A DNA stretch of 64,000 nt from Noviherbaspirillum suwonense (GTDB lineage Bacteria; Pseudomonadota; Gammaproteobacteria; Burkholderiales; Burkholderiaceae_D), in the NCBI RefSeq assembly GCF_900182955.1, contig NZ_FXUL01000011.1, positions 121,044 through 185,043 on the forward strand, read 5' to 3'. Under the pieces are notes generated by a model. It was given only the letters and a program-made list of their open reading frames with translations. It searched no databases and was not told the origin of the DNA. Positions 9,917 to 19,254 of the stretch are shown here, piece after piece (position 1 is the first letter of the stretch; each line of letters opens with the position of its first letter). A program made the translations under genes and the position numbers.

Positions 9917-10330
9917 TCAGCCGCCGGTCCCGCCCTCGCGGCTGAGACGGATGAGGAGGCGCACGACCTCGCGCACGATCTGGCGGTACGGTTCGTCGAG
10001 CAGCTTCAGGTCGGCCAGCAGCTTCAGGTCGGCCGGCCCGGGACTGCCGGCCGGGGTTGCCGTTTCCTGCCGGGCCGCATCGCTGCCGTAGCGCAGCCAG
10101 TCGACCGGCACCACCAGCCATTCGGCCAGGACGCGCATCTTGTCCTGGGTCGGGATTGCATCGCCCACCAGCCACTTGCGCGCCGCATGAACGGTGATCG
10201 GCGGGCCTGGAAAGCGGATATTGAATTCCCGTGCGAGTTCGGTCGGACTATCGGGCGAATGATGCGTTTGCCGCAGCATGTTTTTCAGGCGCTGGCTGAA
10301 TGCCTGGCGCTCGTTGAAAATCTTGACCAT
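9917..10330 (-). CDS. Small HTH (lambda-repressor-like) regulator
   Basis: 137 residues from ATG 10330, which has AAGGAG 10 nt upstream; the longer open frame to 10546 lacks a ribosome site. Residues about 25-80 (SPTELAREFN then ITVHAARKWLVGDAIPT and LAEWLVVPVDWLRYG) look like a lambda-repressor-type helix-turn-helix in which the recognition segment includes ARKWLVG. The C-terminus is a charged helix. An 18-bp in-frame tandem duplication (CAGCTTCAGGTCGGC at 10001 and 10019) doubles the residues DLKLLA. Its targets are unknown; a 526-bp AT-rich gap separates it from the divergent regulator at 10857. Confidence 0.7.
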   Translation of the reverse strand: MVKIFNERQAFSQRLKNMLRQTHHSPDSPTELAREFNIRFPGPPITVHAARKWLVGDAIPTQDKMRVLAEWLVVPVDWLRYGSDAARQETATPAGSPGPADLKLLADLKLLDEPYRQIVREVVRLLIRLSREGGTGG

Positions 10331-10856
10331 TAGGCAACGCTCCTTACTTGTGGTTACAAGCAGCGGTTTCCTGACCGGCCATCCGGCACGGCCAGGCAGT
10401 GCAAATGTGACGATTCCAGGCAATGATGCGATGGCGGCCTCACCGCAAAACCTTGATTCTACGACAATATTATCAGCGAGCTCAGTTGTCGAAACGAAAT
10501 GCTCTCGATACCGTGTCGACGAGGGTACTCTAACGTTCCGCGCCATTTTGCAAGCGCCTGGCGATCGTTTCTGACGCCGATATTTCGATTAACGCAAACT
10601 TTATTGCGAAACGCCTAGTACCAATGGCCACCCCGTACCGTACATCACCCGTATGCTGGTCCTATTGGCAATATTTAAAACTTGTTTAAAAGCTACCCAT
10701 GCCGTTCCGAATAGAAATATTATAATGACAAGTGTTGTAAATATGTTGAATGAATGAAATCTTTTTATTTAGCAATTTACTTTGGAGTAAGAAAAATTGA
10801 TACTTGGTATGTGTACTAACAATTATCCTTTTCATTAACACCTCTTCGCCGCCGCC
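10331..10856. other. 526-bp AT-rich divergent intergenic region
   Basis: No convincing gene. Composition falls well below that of the neighbours, especially from 10570 to 10850, which is rich in A/T runs. It must hold promoters for the HTH gene (minus) and the OmpR-type regulator (plus). A possible plus promoter is TTGATA at 10797-10802 with AATTAT at 10821-10826 (18-bp spacer); this is weak evidence. The AT-richness would suit binding by nucleoid proteins such as H-NS/MvaT types. Confidence 0.5.
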
Positions 10857-11615
10857 ATGAGAATTGCCGTACTCGATAACGATCGTCACCAGTCCGAACT
10901 GGTGTGCCAGGTACTCTCTACCGCGGGGCACGGATGCCAGACCTTCGGCTCCAGCCGGGAGCTGATGACGCAGGCGCGTCGCGACAGCTTCGATATGCTG
11001 ATCATCCACTGGCACCTGCCGGAAGGCGGCGCGTCGGAAGCGGTGCACTGGGTGCGCGACCGGTTCTCGGCGACCTTTCCGATCATGTTCATCACCGGCC
11101 GCTCGAATGAGGACGACATCGTTGCCGGCCTTGCCGCCGGCGCCGACGACTACATGATCAAGCCGATCCGGCGCGGCGAGCTGGTGGCGCGGGTGCAGGC
11201 ATTGCTGCGCCGCGCCTACCCGACCCAGAACGCGGTCGAGCAGATCCAGTTCGGCGGCTATGTATTCCAGTCGCGCACCGGCCGCGTGACGATGCAGGGC
11301 AAGCCGATCGACGTCACGCAGAAGGAATTCGACCTCGCGCTGCTGTTCTTCCGCAACCTCGGCCGCCCGCTGTCGCGCGCCTACATACTCGAGGCGGTCT
11401 GGTCGCGGGACGTGCAGATCCCGTCGCGCACCATGGACACCCATGTGTCGCGCGTGCGCAGCAAGCTGCAGCTTCGCCCGGAACACGGTTTCCGCCTCGC
11501 GCCGGTCTACAGCTACGGCTACCGGCTGGAGCAGATGTCGTCCGGCGGCGTGAACAATGCCGCCCACAATGGCAGCAAGCACAGCCCCGTGAACGACAGC
11601 GACGCGGCCGACTGA
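10857..11615 (+). CDS. OmpR-family response regulator with atypical receiver (Asp to His)
   Basis: 252 residues: receiver domain (1-115) and a winged-helix Trans_reg_C domain (about 130-228; [15 protein letters not shown] and [13 protein letters not shown] are typical). The N-terminal acidic pocket reads VLDND, Thr80 is in MFITGR and Lys102 in YMIKPI, so most of the switch is intact. The position of the phospho-acceptor Asp, four residues before the conserved Pro, is His51 in IIHWHLPEG. The protein therefore should not be phosphorylated in the normal way and may act independently of a kinase. No kinase gene lies beside it. A 25-residue polar tail follows the DNA-binding domain. Confidence 0.88.
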   Translation: MRIAVLDNDRHQSELVCQVLSTAGHGCQTFGSSRELMTQARRDSFDMLIIHWHLPEGGASEAVHWVRDRFSATFPIMFITGRSNEDDIVAGLAAGADDYMIKPIRRGELVARVQALLRRAYPTQNAVEQIQFGGYVFQSRTGRVTMQGKPIDVTQKEFDLALLFFRNLGRPLSRAYILEAVWSRDVQIPSRTMDTHVSRVRSKLQLRPEHGFRLAPVYSYGYRLEQMSSGGVNNAAHNGSKHSPVNDSDAAD

Positions 11616-11659
11616 GTCCGGCCAACGCCCGGCGCCGGACGGCAGCAGGGGGAGCACGG

Positions 11660-11665
11660 TATAAT
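11660..11665 (+). promoter_or_regulatory. -10 box of hemA promoter
   Basis: A perfect TATAAT lies 27 bp before the hemA ATG, predicting a start near 11672 and a leader of about 20 nt. No good -35 hexamer is visible at the usual spacing. Confidence 0.5.
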
Positions 11666-11692
11666 TGGCCCTCAATTTTCCCCCTTTGTTCC

Positions 11693-12976
11693 ATGCAACT
11701 GCTTGCCGTCGGGCTTAACCACCACACCGCGCCGCTCTCGCTGCGCGAAAAAGTCGCCTTTCCGTCTGACCGGATAGGCCACGCCGTGGCGTCCGCGCGC
11801 AACTGGTTCGGCGGCCAGCTGGCCGGCGGCGGCGAAGCCGCCATTCTCTCCACCTGCAACCGCACCGAACTGTATTCCGCCAACCGGCTGCAGGCAGGCG
11901 CCGACCAGGCGGTCGACGCGACCGGCCGCTTCCTTGCCGAATATCACCAGCTTCCCTACGCCGACCTGCGGCCCTACCTGTACATGCTGCCGCAGGACAA
12001 TGCGGTGCGCCACGCGTTCCGCGTCGCCTCCGGCCTCGACTCGATGGTGCTCGGCGAACCGCAGATCCTGGGACAGATGAAGGATGCGGTGCGCCAGGCG
12101 GAAGCCGCCGGCGGGCTGGGGACTTACCTGCACCAGATGTTCCAGCGCACGTTCGCCGTGGCCAAGGAAGTGCGCAGCACCACCGAGATCGGCGCGCACA
12201 GCGTGTCGATGGCGGCGGCTGCGGTGCGCTTGTCGCAGCGTATTTTCGACCGCATTTCCGACCAGAACGTGCTGTTCATCGGCGCCGGTGAAATGATCGA
12301 ACTGTGCGCCACGCATTTCTGCGCGCAGAACCCGAAGAGCCTGACGATAGCCAACCGCACGCTGGAACGCGGCGAAGCGCTGGCGCACCGTTTCAACGGC
12401 CGCGCCATCATGCTGGCCGACCTGCCGGACCAGCTTGCCCAGTTCGATATCGTTGTCTCCTGCACCGCATCGTCGCTGCCGATCATCGGCCTCGGCCTGG
12501 TCGAACGTGCAATCAAGGCGCGCCGCCACAAGCCGGTGTTCATGGTCGACCTGGCCGTGCCGCGCGACATCGAGTCGGAAGTCGGACGTCTCGACGACGT
12601 GTTCCTCTACACCGTCGACGACCTCGGCGCCGCGGTCCAGACCGGCATGGAAAACCGCCAGGCCGCGGTCAGCCAGGCCGAAGCCATCATCGAGACCCGG
12701 GTCCAGTCCTTCATGCACTGGATGGACAGCCGGGCGGTGGTGCCGGTGATCCAGGAACTGCATGAAAGCAGCGAGCAGATGCGCACCGCCGAACTGGAGC
12801 GAGCGCGCCGCCTGCTGGCGCGCGGCGAGGATGTCGACGCCGTGCTGGAAGCCCTGTCCAAGGGGCTGACCGCGAAATTCCTGCATGGCCCGCAGCAGGC
12901 GCTGCACCATGCGCAGGGCGACGAGCGGGCCCGCCTCGCAACCCTGCTGCCGCAATTGTTCCGTACCCGGCGCTAG
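11693..12976 (+). CDS. hemA: Glutamyl-tRNA reductase
   Basis: First committed enzyme of C5 heme synthesis: reduces glutamyl-tRNA(Glu) to glutamate-1-semialdehyde with NADPH. 427 residues, usual length. The start [15 protein letters not shown] is characteristic; catalytic Cys55 lies in [11 protein letters not shown]. The NADPH domain has [10 protein letters not shown] (about residue 190) and the C-terminal dimerisation helix follows residue 310. The gene heads hemA-prfA-dsbB-prmC, an arrangement in which hemA, prfA and prmC are classically linked. A short leader with TATAAT at 11660 suggests its own promoter. The N-terminal Lys/Arg region may allow heme-dependent proteolysis, as known in enterics, but that is not shown here. 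Confidence 0.97.
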   Translation: MQLLAVGLNHHTAPLSLREKVAFPSDRIGHAVASARNWFGGQLAGGGEAAILSTCNRTELYSANRLQAGADQAVDATGRFLAEYHQLPYADLRPYLYMLPQDNAVRHAFRVASGLDSMVLGEPQILGQMKDAVRQAEAAGGLGTYLHQMFQRTFAVAKEVRSTTEIGAHSVSMAAAAVRLSQRIFDRISDQNVLFIGAGEMIELCATHFCAQNPKSLTIANRTLERGEALAHRFNGRAIMLADLPDQLAQFDIVVSCTASSLPIIGLGLVERAIKARRHKPVFMVDLAVPRDIESEVGRLDDVFLYTVDDLGAAVQTGMENRQAAVSQAEAIIETRVQSFMHWMDSRAVVPVIQELHESSEQMRTAELERARRLLARGEDVDAVLEALSKGLTAKFLHGPQQALHHAQGDERARLATLLPQLFRTRR

Positions 12977-13048
12977 CGGCGCTGCACTGTCCCGCCCGTC
13001 CGCGGCCTGCCGGCTGCGTCCCAGTACCGCCCATTCCGGAAATAAACG

Positions 13049-14131
13049 ATGAAACCATCCATGCTCGCCCGCCTCGACCAGCTCGCCAACCGGCTGGAAG
13101 AAATCAATTCCCTGCTGATGCAGGAAGGCGTCACCGACAACATGGAGCAGTACAGGAAGCTCAACCGCGAACATGCCGAACTCGGCCCGCTGGTCGACCT
13201 CTACCAGCAGTACACCCAGGCCGCGAGCGACGTCGAGACCGCGCAGGGCATGCTGGCCGACCCGGACATGAAGGAGTTCGCGCAGGAAGAAATCGGCGCG
13301 GCGAAAGCCCGCATGGAGCAGATGGAAATCGACCTGCAGAAGCTGCTGCTGCCGAAGGACCCGAACGACGAGCGCAACATCTTCCTCGAGATCCGCGCCG
13401 GCACCGGCGGCGACGAGTCGGCGCTGTTCGCCGGCGACCTGCTGCGCATGTACACCCGCTATGCCGAGCGGCAGCGCTGGCAGGTCGAGATGGTGTCGGA
13501 GTCGGCGTCGGAAGTCGGCGGCTACAAGGAAGTCATCGTGCGCATCGTCGGTTTCGGCGCGTACTCGCGGCTCAAGTTCGAGTCCGGCGGCCACCGCGTG
13601 CAGCGGGTGCCGGCGACCGAGACCCAGGGCCGCATCCATACGTCGGCCTGCACGGTCGCGGTGATGCCGGAAGCCGACGAGATCGGCGACGTCGACATCA
13701 ACCCGGCCGACCTGCGCATCGACACCTACCGCGCGTCCGGCGCCGGCGGCCAGCACATCAACAAGACTGACTCGGCGGTGCGCATCACCCACCTGCCGAC
13801 CGGGCTGGTGGTCGAATGCCAGGACGACCGCAGCCAGCACAAGAACAAGGCGTCGGCGCTGAAAGTGCTGGCGGCGCGGCTGAAGGATGCGCAGCTGCGG
13901 GCGCAGCAGACCAAGGAAGCCGCGACCCGCAAGTCGCTGATCGGCTCGGGCGACCGGAGCGAGCGCATCCGCACCTATAATTTCCCGCAGGGCCGGATGA
14001 CCGACCACCGCATCAACCTGACGCTGTACAAGCTGGACTTCATCATGGACGGCGACCTCGATGAACTGACCAACGCACTGATGGCCGAACACCAGGCCGA
14101 GCTGCTGGCCGCCCTGGGCGACGACCTGTAA
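13049..14131 (+). CDS. prfA: Peptide chain release factor 1
   Basis: Reads UAA/UAG stop codons and triggers hydrolysis of peptidyl-tRNA. 360 residues. The stop-recognition tripeptide is PAT (188-190), which separates RF1 from RF2 (SPF). The peptidyl-transferase-centre motif GAGGQ has Gln235, the residue methylated by PrmC, whose gene is third in the same run. No frameshift site is present, as expected for RF1. GGAAATAAACG precedes the ATG. It lies 72 bp after hemA. Confidence 0.98.
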   Translation: MKPSMLARLDQLANRLEEINSLLMQEGVTDNMEQYRKLNREHAELGPLVDLYQQYTQAASDVETAQGMLADPDMKEFAQEEIGAAKARMEQMEIDLQKLLLPKDPNDERNIFLEIRAGTGGDESALFAGDLLRMYTRYAERQRWQVEMVSESASEVGGYKEVIVRIVGFGAYSRLKFESGGHRVQRVPATETQGRIHTSACTVAVMPEADEIGDVDINPADLRIDTYRASGAGGQHINKTDSAVRITHLPTGLVVECQDDRSQHKNKASALKVLAARLKDAQLRAQQTKEAATRKSLIGSGDRSERIRTYNFPQGRMTDHRINLTLYKLDFIMDGDLDELTNALMAEHQAELLAALGDDL

Positions 14132-14155
14132 AACTTCCCGAGAATGGAACCCACC

Positions 14156-14638
14156 ATGAACCCTTACCGTCCCGTACTGCTCGCCGCCGCCTTCATTTCC
14201 ATCGTCCTGCTCGGCGTTGCGCTTTACCTGCAGCATGGCATGAACATGCTGCCCTGCCCGCTGTGCGTGCTCCAGCGCTACGCCTTCGCCGCGGTGGCGC
14301 TGATCTGCCTGGTGGCTGCCGGCCTGCCGCCCGGCGGCCAGCGCGCCGGCGCCGGGCTGGGCCTGCTGGCCGCGCTGGCCGGCCTGGGCACCGCCGGCTG
14401 GCACCTGTGGATCAAGGCGCATCCGAATGTCTCGTGCGGCATCGACCCGCTGGAAACCTCGCTCAACACCATCCCGACCGCGCAGCTGCTGCCTTTCCTG
14501 TTCCAGGCCGACGGCCTGTGCACCACTGAATATGCACCGATCATCGGCCTGTCGATTCCGCAATGGTCGCTGATCTGGTTCGCCGTGCTGGCCATCGTGC
14601 TGGGACGCACCGCGCTGCGCGGCATTCCCCGCCGATGA
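14156..14638 (+). CDS. dsbB: Disulfide bond formation protein B
   Basis: Inner-membrane quinone reductase that reoxidises DsbA. 160 residues with four membrane segments. The first redox pair is Cys34/Cys37 (MLPCPLCVLQRYAF) and the second Cys94/Cys122 (NVSCGIDPLE and ADGLCTTEY). ATG 14156 is preferred because GGA lies about 8 nt upstream; ATG 14144 (four residues longer) is possible. The stop overlaps the prmC start as ATGA, so translation is coupled. No dsbA is in the window. Confidence 0.94.
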   Translation: MNPYRPVLLAAAFISIVLLGVALYLQHGMNMLPCPLCVLQRYAFAAVALICLVAAGLPPGGQRAGAGLGLLAALAGLGTAGWHLWIKAHPNVSCGIDPLETSLNTIPTAQLLPFLFQADGLCTTEYAPIIGLSIPQWSLIWFAVLAIVLGRTALRGIPRR

Positions 14639-15462
14639 GCGACAGCGCGCCGCTGGCCGGCCGCTCGCTGGCGCAGGTGCTGGCGCAATCGCCGCTGGAC
14701 CCGCTCGAGACCCGCATCCTGCTGGGCCATGCGCTGGGACTGTCGCGGGTGCAGCTGATCACCCGCGCCGACCGGCTGCTCGACGCCGGCGAGGCGGCCC
14801 GCCTGCAGCAACTGTTCGCGCGCCGGCTGGCCGGCGAGCCGGTCGCCTACCTGACCGGCGAGCGCGAGTTCTACGGCCTGGACTTCAAAGTCACGCCGGC
14901 GGTGCTGATCCCGCGCCCCGACACCGAGTTGCTGGTGGAACTGGTCTGCGCCCGGCTGCCCCGGGGCGGCAGCGTCCTCGACCTGGGCACCGGCTCGGGC
15001 GCCATCGCGGTCGCCATCGCCCATGCCCGGCCGGATGCGCAGGTCAGCGCGCTCGACGCCAGCGCCGCGGCGCTGGACGTGGCCCGCTTCAATGCGGCGC
15101 GCCACGACGTGCGGGTCGATTTCCTGCAGAGCGACTGGTACGCCGGGCTGGCCTCGCAACGGTATTCGATGATCGTCGCCAACCCGCCCTACATCGTTGC
15201 CGGCGACAGTCACCTGTCGCAGGGCGACCTGCGCTTCGAGCCGGTCGATGCGCTGACCGACCATGCGGACGGCCTGTCGGCGCTGCGGGCCATCGTCGCC
15301 GGCGCGCCGGGCTTCCTTGCGGAAGGCGGCTGGCTGCTGATGGAGCATGGCTACGACCAGGCCGCGCCGGTGCGGGCCCTGCTGCAGGGCTGGAGCCAGG
15401 TAGAAAGCTGGCGCGACCTGGCAGGAATAGAACGCGTGACCGGGGCAACCCGTAGGGTGTAA
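14635..15462 (+). CDS. prmC: Release factor glutamine methyltransferase
   Basis: SAM-dependent N5-methylation of the GGQ glutamine of RF1 and RF2. 275 residues. The SAM-binding motif is [15 protein letters not shown] (about 115-129) and the glutamine-binding NPPY is at 183-186 in [11 protein letters not shown]. The start ATG 14635 overlaps the dsbB stop (ATGA). The last three codons and stop (RRV then TAA) fall inside a 103-bp inverted-repeat element starting at 15451, so the C-terminus is set by the repeat. Confidence 0.96.
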   Translation: MSDSAPLAGRSLAQVLAQSPLDPLETRILLGHALGLSRVQLITRADRLLDAGEAARLQQLFARRLAGEPVAYLTGEREFYGLDFKVTPAVLIPRPDTELLVELVCARLPRGGSVLDLGTGSGAIAVAIAHARPDAQVSALDASAAALDVARFNAARHDVRVDFLQSDWYAGLASQRYSMIVANPPYIVAGDSHLSQGDLRFEPVDALTDHADGLSALRAIVAGAPGFLAEGGWLLMEHGYDQAAPVRALLQGWSQVESWRDLAGIERVTGATRRV

Positions 15463-15553
15463 TAGGCGAAGCGCATTACACCGCGCCCCGCACGGGGAAA
15501 TCGGTGGTTTTTCGACCGGTGTTGCGATGCGCCGGCGCCTGTTACAACCTACG
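15451..15553. repeat. REP-pair (BIME-like) element, copy 1
   Basis: A 103-bp element with inverted ends: the left arm starts CGTAGGGTGTAATAGGCG (15451) and the complement of the right arm starts CGTAGGTTGTAACAGGCG (15553). The core CGGTGGTTtttCGACC is shared with the second 103-bp copy at 21907-22009. It spans the prmC stop and the prmC-tex gap. REP sequences of this kind are usually moved by RAYT (TnpA-REP) proteins; none is seen in the window. Confidence 0.8.
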
Positions 15554-15616
15554 AATCTGCTACGGCATCGCCCCGGATTGCGTATCATCCAACGCTTGTT
15601 TTCACATTCAATCCCT

Positions 15617-17974
15617 ATGCTGCCTTCCATCGAACAACGCCTGGCCAACGAACTGGCCGCCCGGCCGGCGCAGGTTGCCGCCGCCATTGCCCTGCTGGAC
15701 GAGGGCGCCACCGTGCCCTTCATCGCGCGCTACCGCAAGGAAGCCACCGGCGGGCTGGACGACATCCAGCTGCGCCTGCTCGAAGAACGGCTGCGCTACC
15801 TGCGCGAACTCGAGGACCGCCGCGCCGCGGTGATCGCCTCGATCGAGGAGCAGGGCAAGATGACGCCGGCGCTGCTGGACGCCATCAGCCATGCCGAGGA
15901 CAAGACGCGGCTGGAAGACCTGTACCTGCCCTACCGCCAGAAACGCCGCACCAAGGCCCAGATCGCGGTCGAGGCCGGCCTTGCGCCGCTGGCCGAGGCG
16001 CTGCTGGCGGACCCGATGCTGAGCCCCGAGGCGGAAGCCGAAAAATACCTGAAGCCCGCCTTCAAGACCGACGGCGCCGACAATCCCGGCGTGCCGGACG
16101 TGAAGGCCGCGCTCGACGGCGCCCGCCAGATCCTGATGGAACGCTTCGCCGAGGACGCCGGCCTGCTCGGCGCGCTGCGCGACTACCTGCAGGAGCATGC
16201 GGTGGTCGAGTCGAAAGTGGTCGAGGGCAAGCAGGACGCCGGCGAAAAGTTCGCCGATTACTTCGACTATTCGGAAACCCTGTCCACCATCCCGTCGCAC
16301 CGCGCGCTGGCGCTGTTCCGCGGCCGCCGCGAGGAAATGCTGAACGTGGCGATGCGCCTGGACAGCGAGGAGGAAAAGCCGAAATGGGATGCGCCGCATA
16401 ACCCGTGCGAAGGCCGGATCGCCGCCCGCTTCGGCATCGGCAACAAGAACCGCCCGGCCGACAAGTGGCTGGCCGACACCGTGCGCTGGACCTGGCGCGT
16501 CAAGCTGATGATGCACCTGGAAACCGAGCTGATGGGCGCGCTGCGGGAAAAGGCCGAGCTGGAAGCCATCAATGTCTTCGCGCTGAACCTGAAGGCGCTG
16601 CTGCTGGCCGCGCCGGCCGGCCCGCGCGTGACCATGGGCCTGGACCCCGGCCTGCGCACCGGCGTCAAGGTCGCGGTGGTGGACGCGACCGGCAAGGTGG
16701 TCGACACCTCGACCATTTACCCGCACCAGCCCCGCAACGACTGGGACGGCTCGCTGCACACGCTGGCGCTTCTGGCCGCGAAACACGGCGTCACGCTGAT
16801 CTCCATCGGCAACGGCACCGCGTCGCGCGAGACCGACCGGCTGGCGCAGGACCTGATCAAGCGCCACCCCGAAATGAAGATGACCAAGATCGTGGTGTCC
16901 GAAGCCGGCGCCTCGGTCTACTCGGCATCCGAGTTCGCGTCGCGCGAGCTGCCCGACATGGACGTGTCGCTGCGCGGCGCGGTGTCGATCGCGCGCCGGC
17001 TGCAGGACCCGCTGGCCGAGCTGGTGAAGATCGACCCGAAATCCATCGGCGTCGGCCAGTACCAGCATGACGTCGGCCAGTCGCAGCTGGCGCGCACGCT
17101 CGACGCGGTGGTCGAGGATTGCGTCAATGCGGTCGGCGTCGATGTGAACACCGCGTCCGCGCCGCTGCTGGCGCGGGTGTCCGGCCTGAACGCCAGCGTG
17201 GCCCAGGGCATCGTCAACTACCGCGACGCGAAGGGCATGTTCACCTCGCGCGCGGCGCTGCGCAGCGTGCCGCGGCTGGGCGACAAGACGTTCGAACAGG
17301 CGGCGGGCTTCCTGCGGGTGATGGCAGGCGACAATCCGCTGGATGCGTCGGCGGTGCACCCGGAGTCGTATCCGCTGGTGGAAAAAATCCTGGCCGACCT
17401 GAAAAAGGACGTGAAATCCGTCATTGGCGACAGCGGGCTGTTGAAATCGCTGAATCCGGCAAGATATGCGGATGACCGGTTCGGCCTGCCTACCGTGACC
17501 GACATCCTGAAGGAACTCGACAAGCCGGGCCGCGACCCGCGGCCGGAATTCACCACCGCCACCTTCAAGGACGGCGTCGAGGAAATCGGCGACCTGCGGC
17601 CGGACATGGTGCTGGAGGGCGTGGTGACCAACGTGGCGGCCTTCGGCGCATTCGTCGACATTGGCGTCCACCAGGATGGGCTGGTCCACATCTCGGCGCT
17701 GTCCAACACCTTCGTGAAGGATCCGCACACGGTGGTCAAGGCGGGCCAGGTAGTCAAGGTCCGGGTGCTGGAGGTGGACCCGAAGCGCAAGCGCATCGCG
17801 CTGACCATGCGGCTGTCCGACAGCGCGCCCGTGGCCGGCAAGCCGGAACAGCGCGGCGACCGCAACGATGCGAAGCGGCTGTCGCAGCATCAGCAGCGCC
17901 AGGGCCAGAACCAGGGCAAGCCGGCCCCGGCCGCAGGTGCGATGGCGGCGGCGTTTGCGAAGCTGAAGTCGTAA
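15617..17974 (+). CDS. tex: Tex-family RNA-binding transcription accessory protein
   Basis: 785 residues, usual Tex length. Starts [19 protein letters not shown] and shows the Tex N-terminal helical domain, a YqgF/RNase H-like domain (about 330-450; [17 protein letters not shown]), helix-hairpin-helix repeats (about 500-570; [20 protein letters not shown]) and an S1 RNA-binding domain (about 660-733; [19 protein letters not shown]). A Gln-rich tail follows. Tex binds nucleic acids and affects transcription and tolerance to stress. ATG 15617 is chosen over upstream in-frame codons because homology begins there. Confidence 0.95.
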   Translation: MLPSIEQRLANELAARPAQVAAAIALLDEGATVPFIARYRKEATGGLDDIQLRLLEERLRYLRELEDRRAAVIASIEEQGKMTPALLDAISHAEDKTRLEDLYLPYRQKRRTKAQIAVEAGLAPLAEALLADPMLSPEAEAEKYLKPAFKTDGADNPGVPDVKAALDGARQILMERFAEDAGLLGALRDYLQEHAVVESKVVEGKQDAGEKFADYFDYSETLSTIPSHRALALFRGRREEMLNVAMRLDSEEEKPKWDAPHNPCEGRIAARFGIGNKNRPADKWLADTVRWTWRVKLMMHLETELMGALREKAELEAINVFALNLKALLLAAPAGPRVTMGLDPGLRTGVKVAVVDATGKVVDTSTIYPHQPRNDWDGSLHTLALLAAKHGVTLISIGNGTASRETDRLAQDLIKRHPEMKMTKIVVSEAGASVYSASEFASRELPDMDVSLRGAVSIARRLQDPLAELVKIDPKSIGVGQYQHDVGQSQLARTLDAVVEDCVNAVGVDVNTASAPLLARVSGLNASVAQGIVNYRDAKGMFTSRAALRSVPRLGDKTFEQAAGFLRVMAGDNPLDASAVHPESYPLVEKILADLKKDVKSVIGDSGLLKSLNPARYADDRFGLPTVTDILKELDKPGRDPRPEFTTATFKDGVEEIGDLRPDMVLEGVVTNVAAFGAFVDIGVHQDGLVHISALSNTFVKDPHTVVKAGQVVKVRVLEVDPKRKRIALTMRLSDSAPVAGKPEQRGDRNDAKRLSQHQQRQGQNQGKPAPAAGAMAAAFAKLKS

Positions 17975-18020
17975 ATAACTTGAATATCGTGCACGATGAG
18001 CGAACGAGACCGTATTTTTC

Positions 18021-18026
18021 TATAAT
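18021..18026 (+). promoter_or_regulatory. -10 box of grxD promoter
   Basis: Perfect TATAAT 28 bp before the grxD ATG, giving a leader of about 20 nt. The -35 region is not convincing. Confidence 0.45.
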
Positions 18027-18053
18027 GGACGCATTTACTTAAGCGAGGCAGTC

Positions 18054-18365
18054 ATGAGCGACGTACAAAGCTGGATTAAAGAAACCGTGACCGGCAACCC
18101 GGTCGTGTTATTCATGAAGGGCACCGCGCAGTTTCCCCAGTGCGGTTTTTCGGGCAAGGCCATCCAGCTGCTGAAGGCCAGCGGCGCGGAAAACATCGTC
18201 ACCGTCAACGTGCTGGAAGACCCGGAAGTGCGCCAGGGCATCAAGGACTACTCGAACTGGCCGACCGTGCCGCAGCTCTACGTGAAGGGCGAATTCGTCG
18301 GCGGCTCGGACATCATGAACGAGATGTACGAGTCCGGCGAACTGCAGTCGCTGATCAAGGGCTGA
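18054..18365 (+). CDS. grxD: Monothiol glutaredoxin Grx4
   Basis: 103-residue monothiol glutaredoxin with the active site CGFS (Cys30) that coordinates a [2Fe-2S] cluster with glutathione. [19 protein letters not shown] is the cis-Pro and glutathione-binding region. It works in iron-sulfur cluster trafficking, often with BolA proteins; a BolA-like gene is present at 52435-52671. It is followed after 2 bp by ubiX, so the two are probably co-transcribed. Confidence 0.96.
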   Translation: MSDVQSWIKETVTGNPVVLFMKGTAQFPQCGFSGKAIQLLKASGAENIVTVNVLEDPEVRQGIKDYSNWPTVPQLYVKGEFVGGSDIMNEMYESGELQSLIKG

Positions 18366-18367
18366 GC

Positions 18368-19000
18368 ATGCCCGCCCCTGCCGACGCTGCCGGAGGCAGG
18401 GGCCAGGAACAGCCGCCGCCGGCCCCGCAGCGGCGGCTGATCATCGCCATCACCGGCGCCACCGGCGCCGTCTACGGCATACGCCTGCTGCAGGTGCTGC
18501 GGGAGACGCCCGGCGTCGAAACCCACCTGATGCTGTCCGAGGCCGGCGTGCTCAACCTGCACCAGGAACTGGACATGAACCGCAAGGACGCCGAGGCTTT
18601 CGCCGACGTGGTCCACAACGTGCGCGACATCGGCGCGTCGATCGCCAGCGGCTCCTTCCAGTCCGACGGCATGATCGTCGCGCCGTGCTCGATGAAGACC
18701 CTGGCCGCCGTGGCCCATGGCCTGTCCGACAACCTGATCACCCGCGCCGCCGACGTGGTCCTGAAGGAGCGCCGCCGGTTGGTGCTGATGGTGCGGGAAA
18801 CCCCGTTCAACCTGGCGCACCTGCGCAACATGACCGCCGTGACCGAGATGGGCGGCATCATCTTCCCGCCGCTGCCCGGCTTCTACCAGCGCCCGCAAAG
18901 CATCGCCGAGATGGTCGACCACACGGTGGGCCGGGTGCTGGACCTGTACGGCGTCGCGCACAGCCTGACGCCGCGCTGGAACGGCATCCGGGCCGGCTGA
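18368..19000 (+). CDS. ubiX: Flavin prenyltransferase UbiX
   Basis: Makes the prenylated FMN cofactor used by UbiD-type decarboxylases, here most likely for ubiquinone synthesis. 210 residues. Signature segments are IAITGATGAVYGIRLL, IASGSFQSDGMIVAPCSMKTL and VLMVRETPFNLAHLRNM. A Pro/Gln-rich N-terminal extension of about 20 residues precedes the fold and could reflect a later true start, but no better start codon is seen. The ATG is 2 bp after grxD. Confidence 0.95.
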   Translation: MPAPADAAGGRGQEQPPPAPQRRLIIAITGATGAVYGIRLLQVLRETPGVETHLMLSEAGVLNLHQELDMNRKDAEAFADVVHNVRDIGASIASGSFQSDGMIVAPCSMKTLAAVAHGLSDNLITRAADVVLKERRRLVLMVRETPFNLAHLRNMTAVTEMGGIIFPPLPGFYQRPQSIAEMVDHTVGRVLDLYGVAHSLTPRWNGIRAG

Positions 19001-19179
19001 GCCGGTATCGCGGCATGCGCCGAGCCAGGCGCGTTGCGCGATCCTGCCATGCCCGCCAAGACCTGCGCCCGGGCGCAATGCCCCACCCGCCGCCTCCCTT
19101 TCCCCGCCCTGCCTGCAACGTCCGCCAATTTCCCTGCATCCGGTTTCCGCCGCCGCGCGTATCACGTATTCCACATGAC

Positions 19180-19206
19180 GTATGAATTTTGTCGATTTCT
19201 TCATAC
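19180..19206. promoter_or_regulatory. Predicted NikR operator
   Basis: Perfect 7-bp inverted repeat GTATGAA-N13-TTCATAC, equal to GTATGA-N15-TCATAC; the known enterobacterial NikR site is GTATGA-N16-TCATAC. It lies 48 bp before the receptor ATG and overlaps a possible -10 (TACAAT, 19204-19209). A nikR gene lies just downstream of the receptor gene, which supports the assignment. Confidence 0.7.
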
Positions 19207-19254
19207 AATTGCGCGTAGCCATCCATTTGGCCGTGCTCAACTTCCGGGAATGCC

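Noticed and set aside
11672..14563. 963-codon minus-strand open frame
   Set aside because: It is the antisense shadow of hemA, prfA and dsbB in GC-rich DNA; the product has biased Arg/Gly/His composition and no recognised domain.
15608..17890. 760-codon minus-strand open frame opposite tex
   Set aside because: Shadow of tex; no start context and low-complexity composition.
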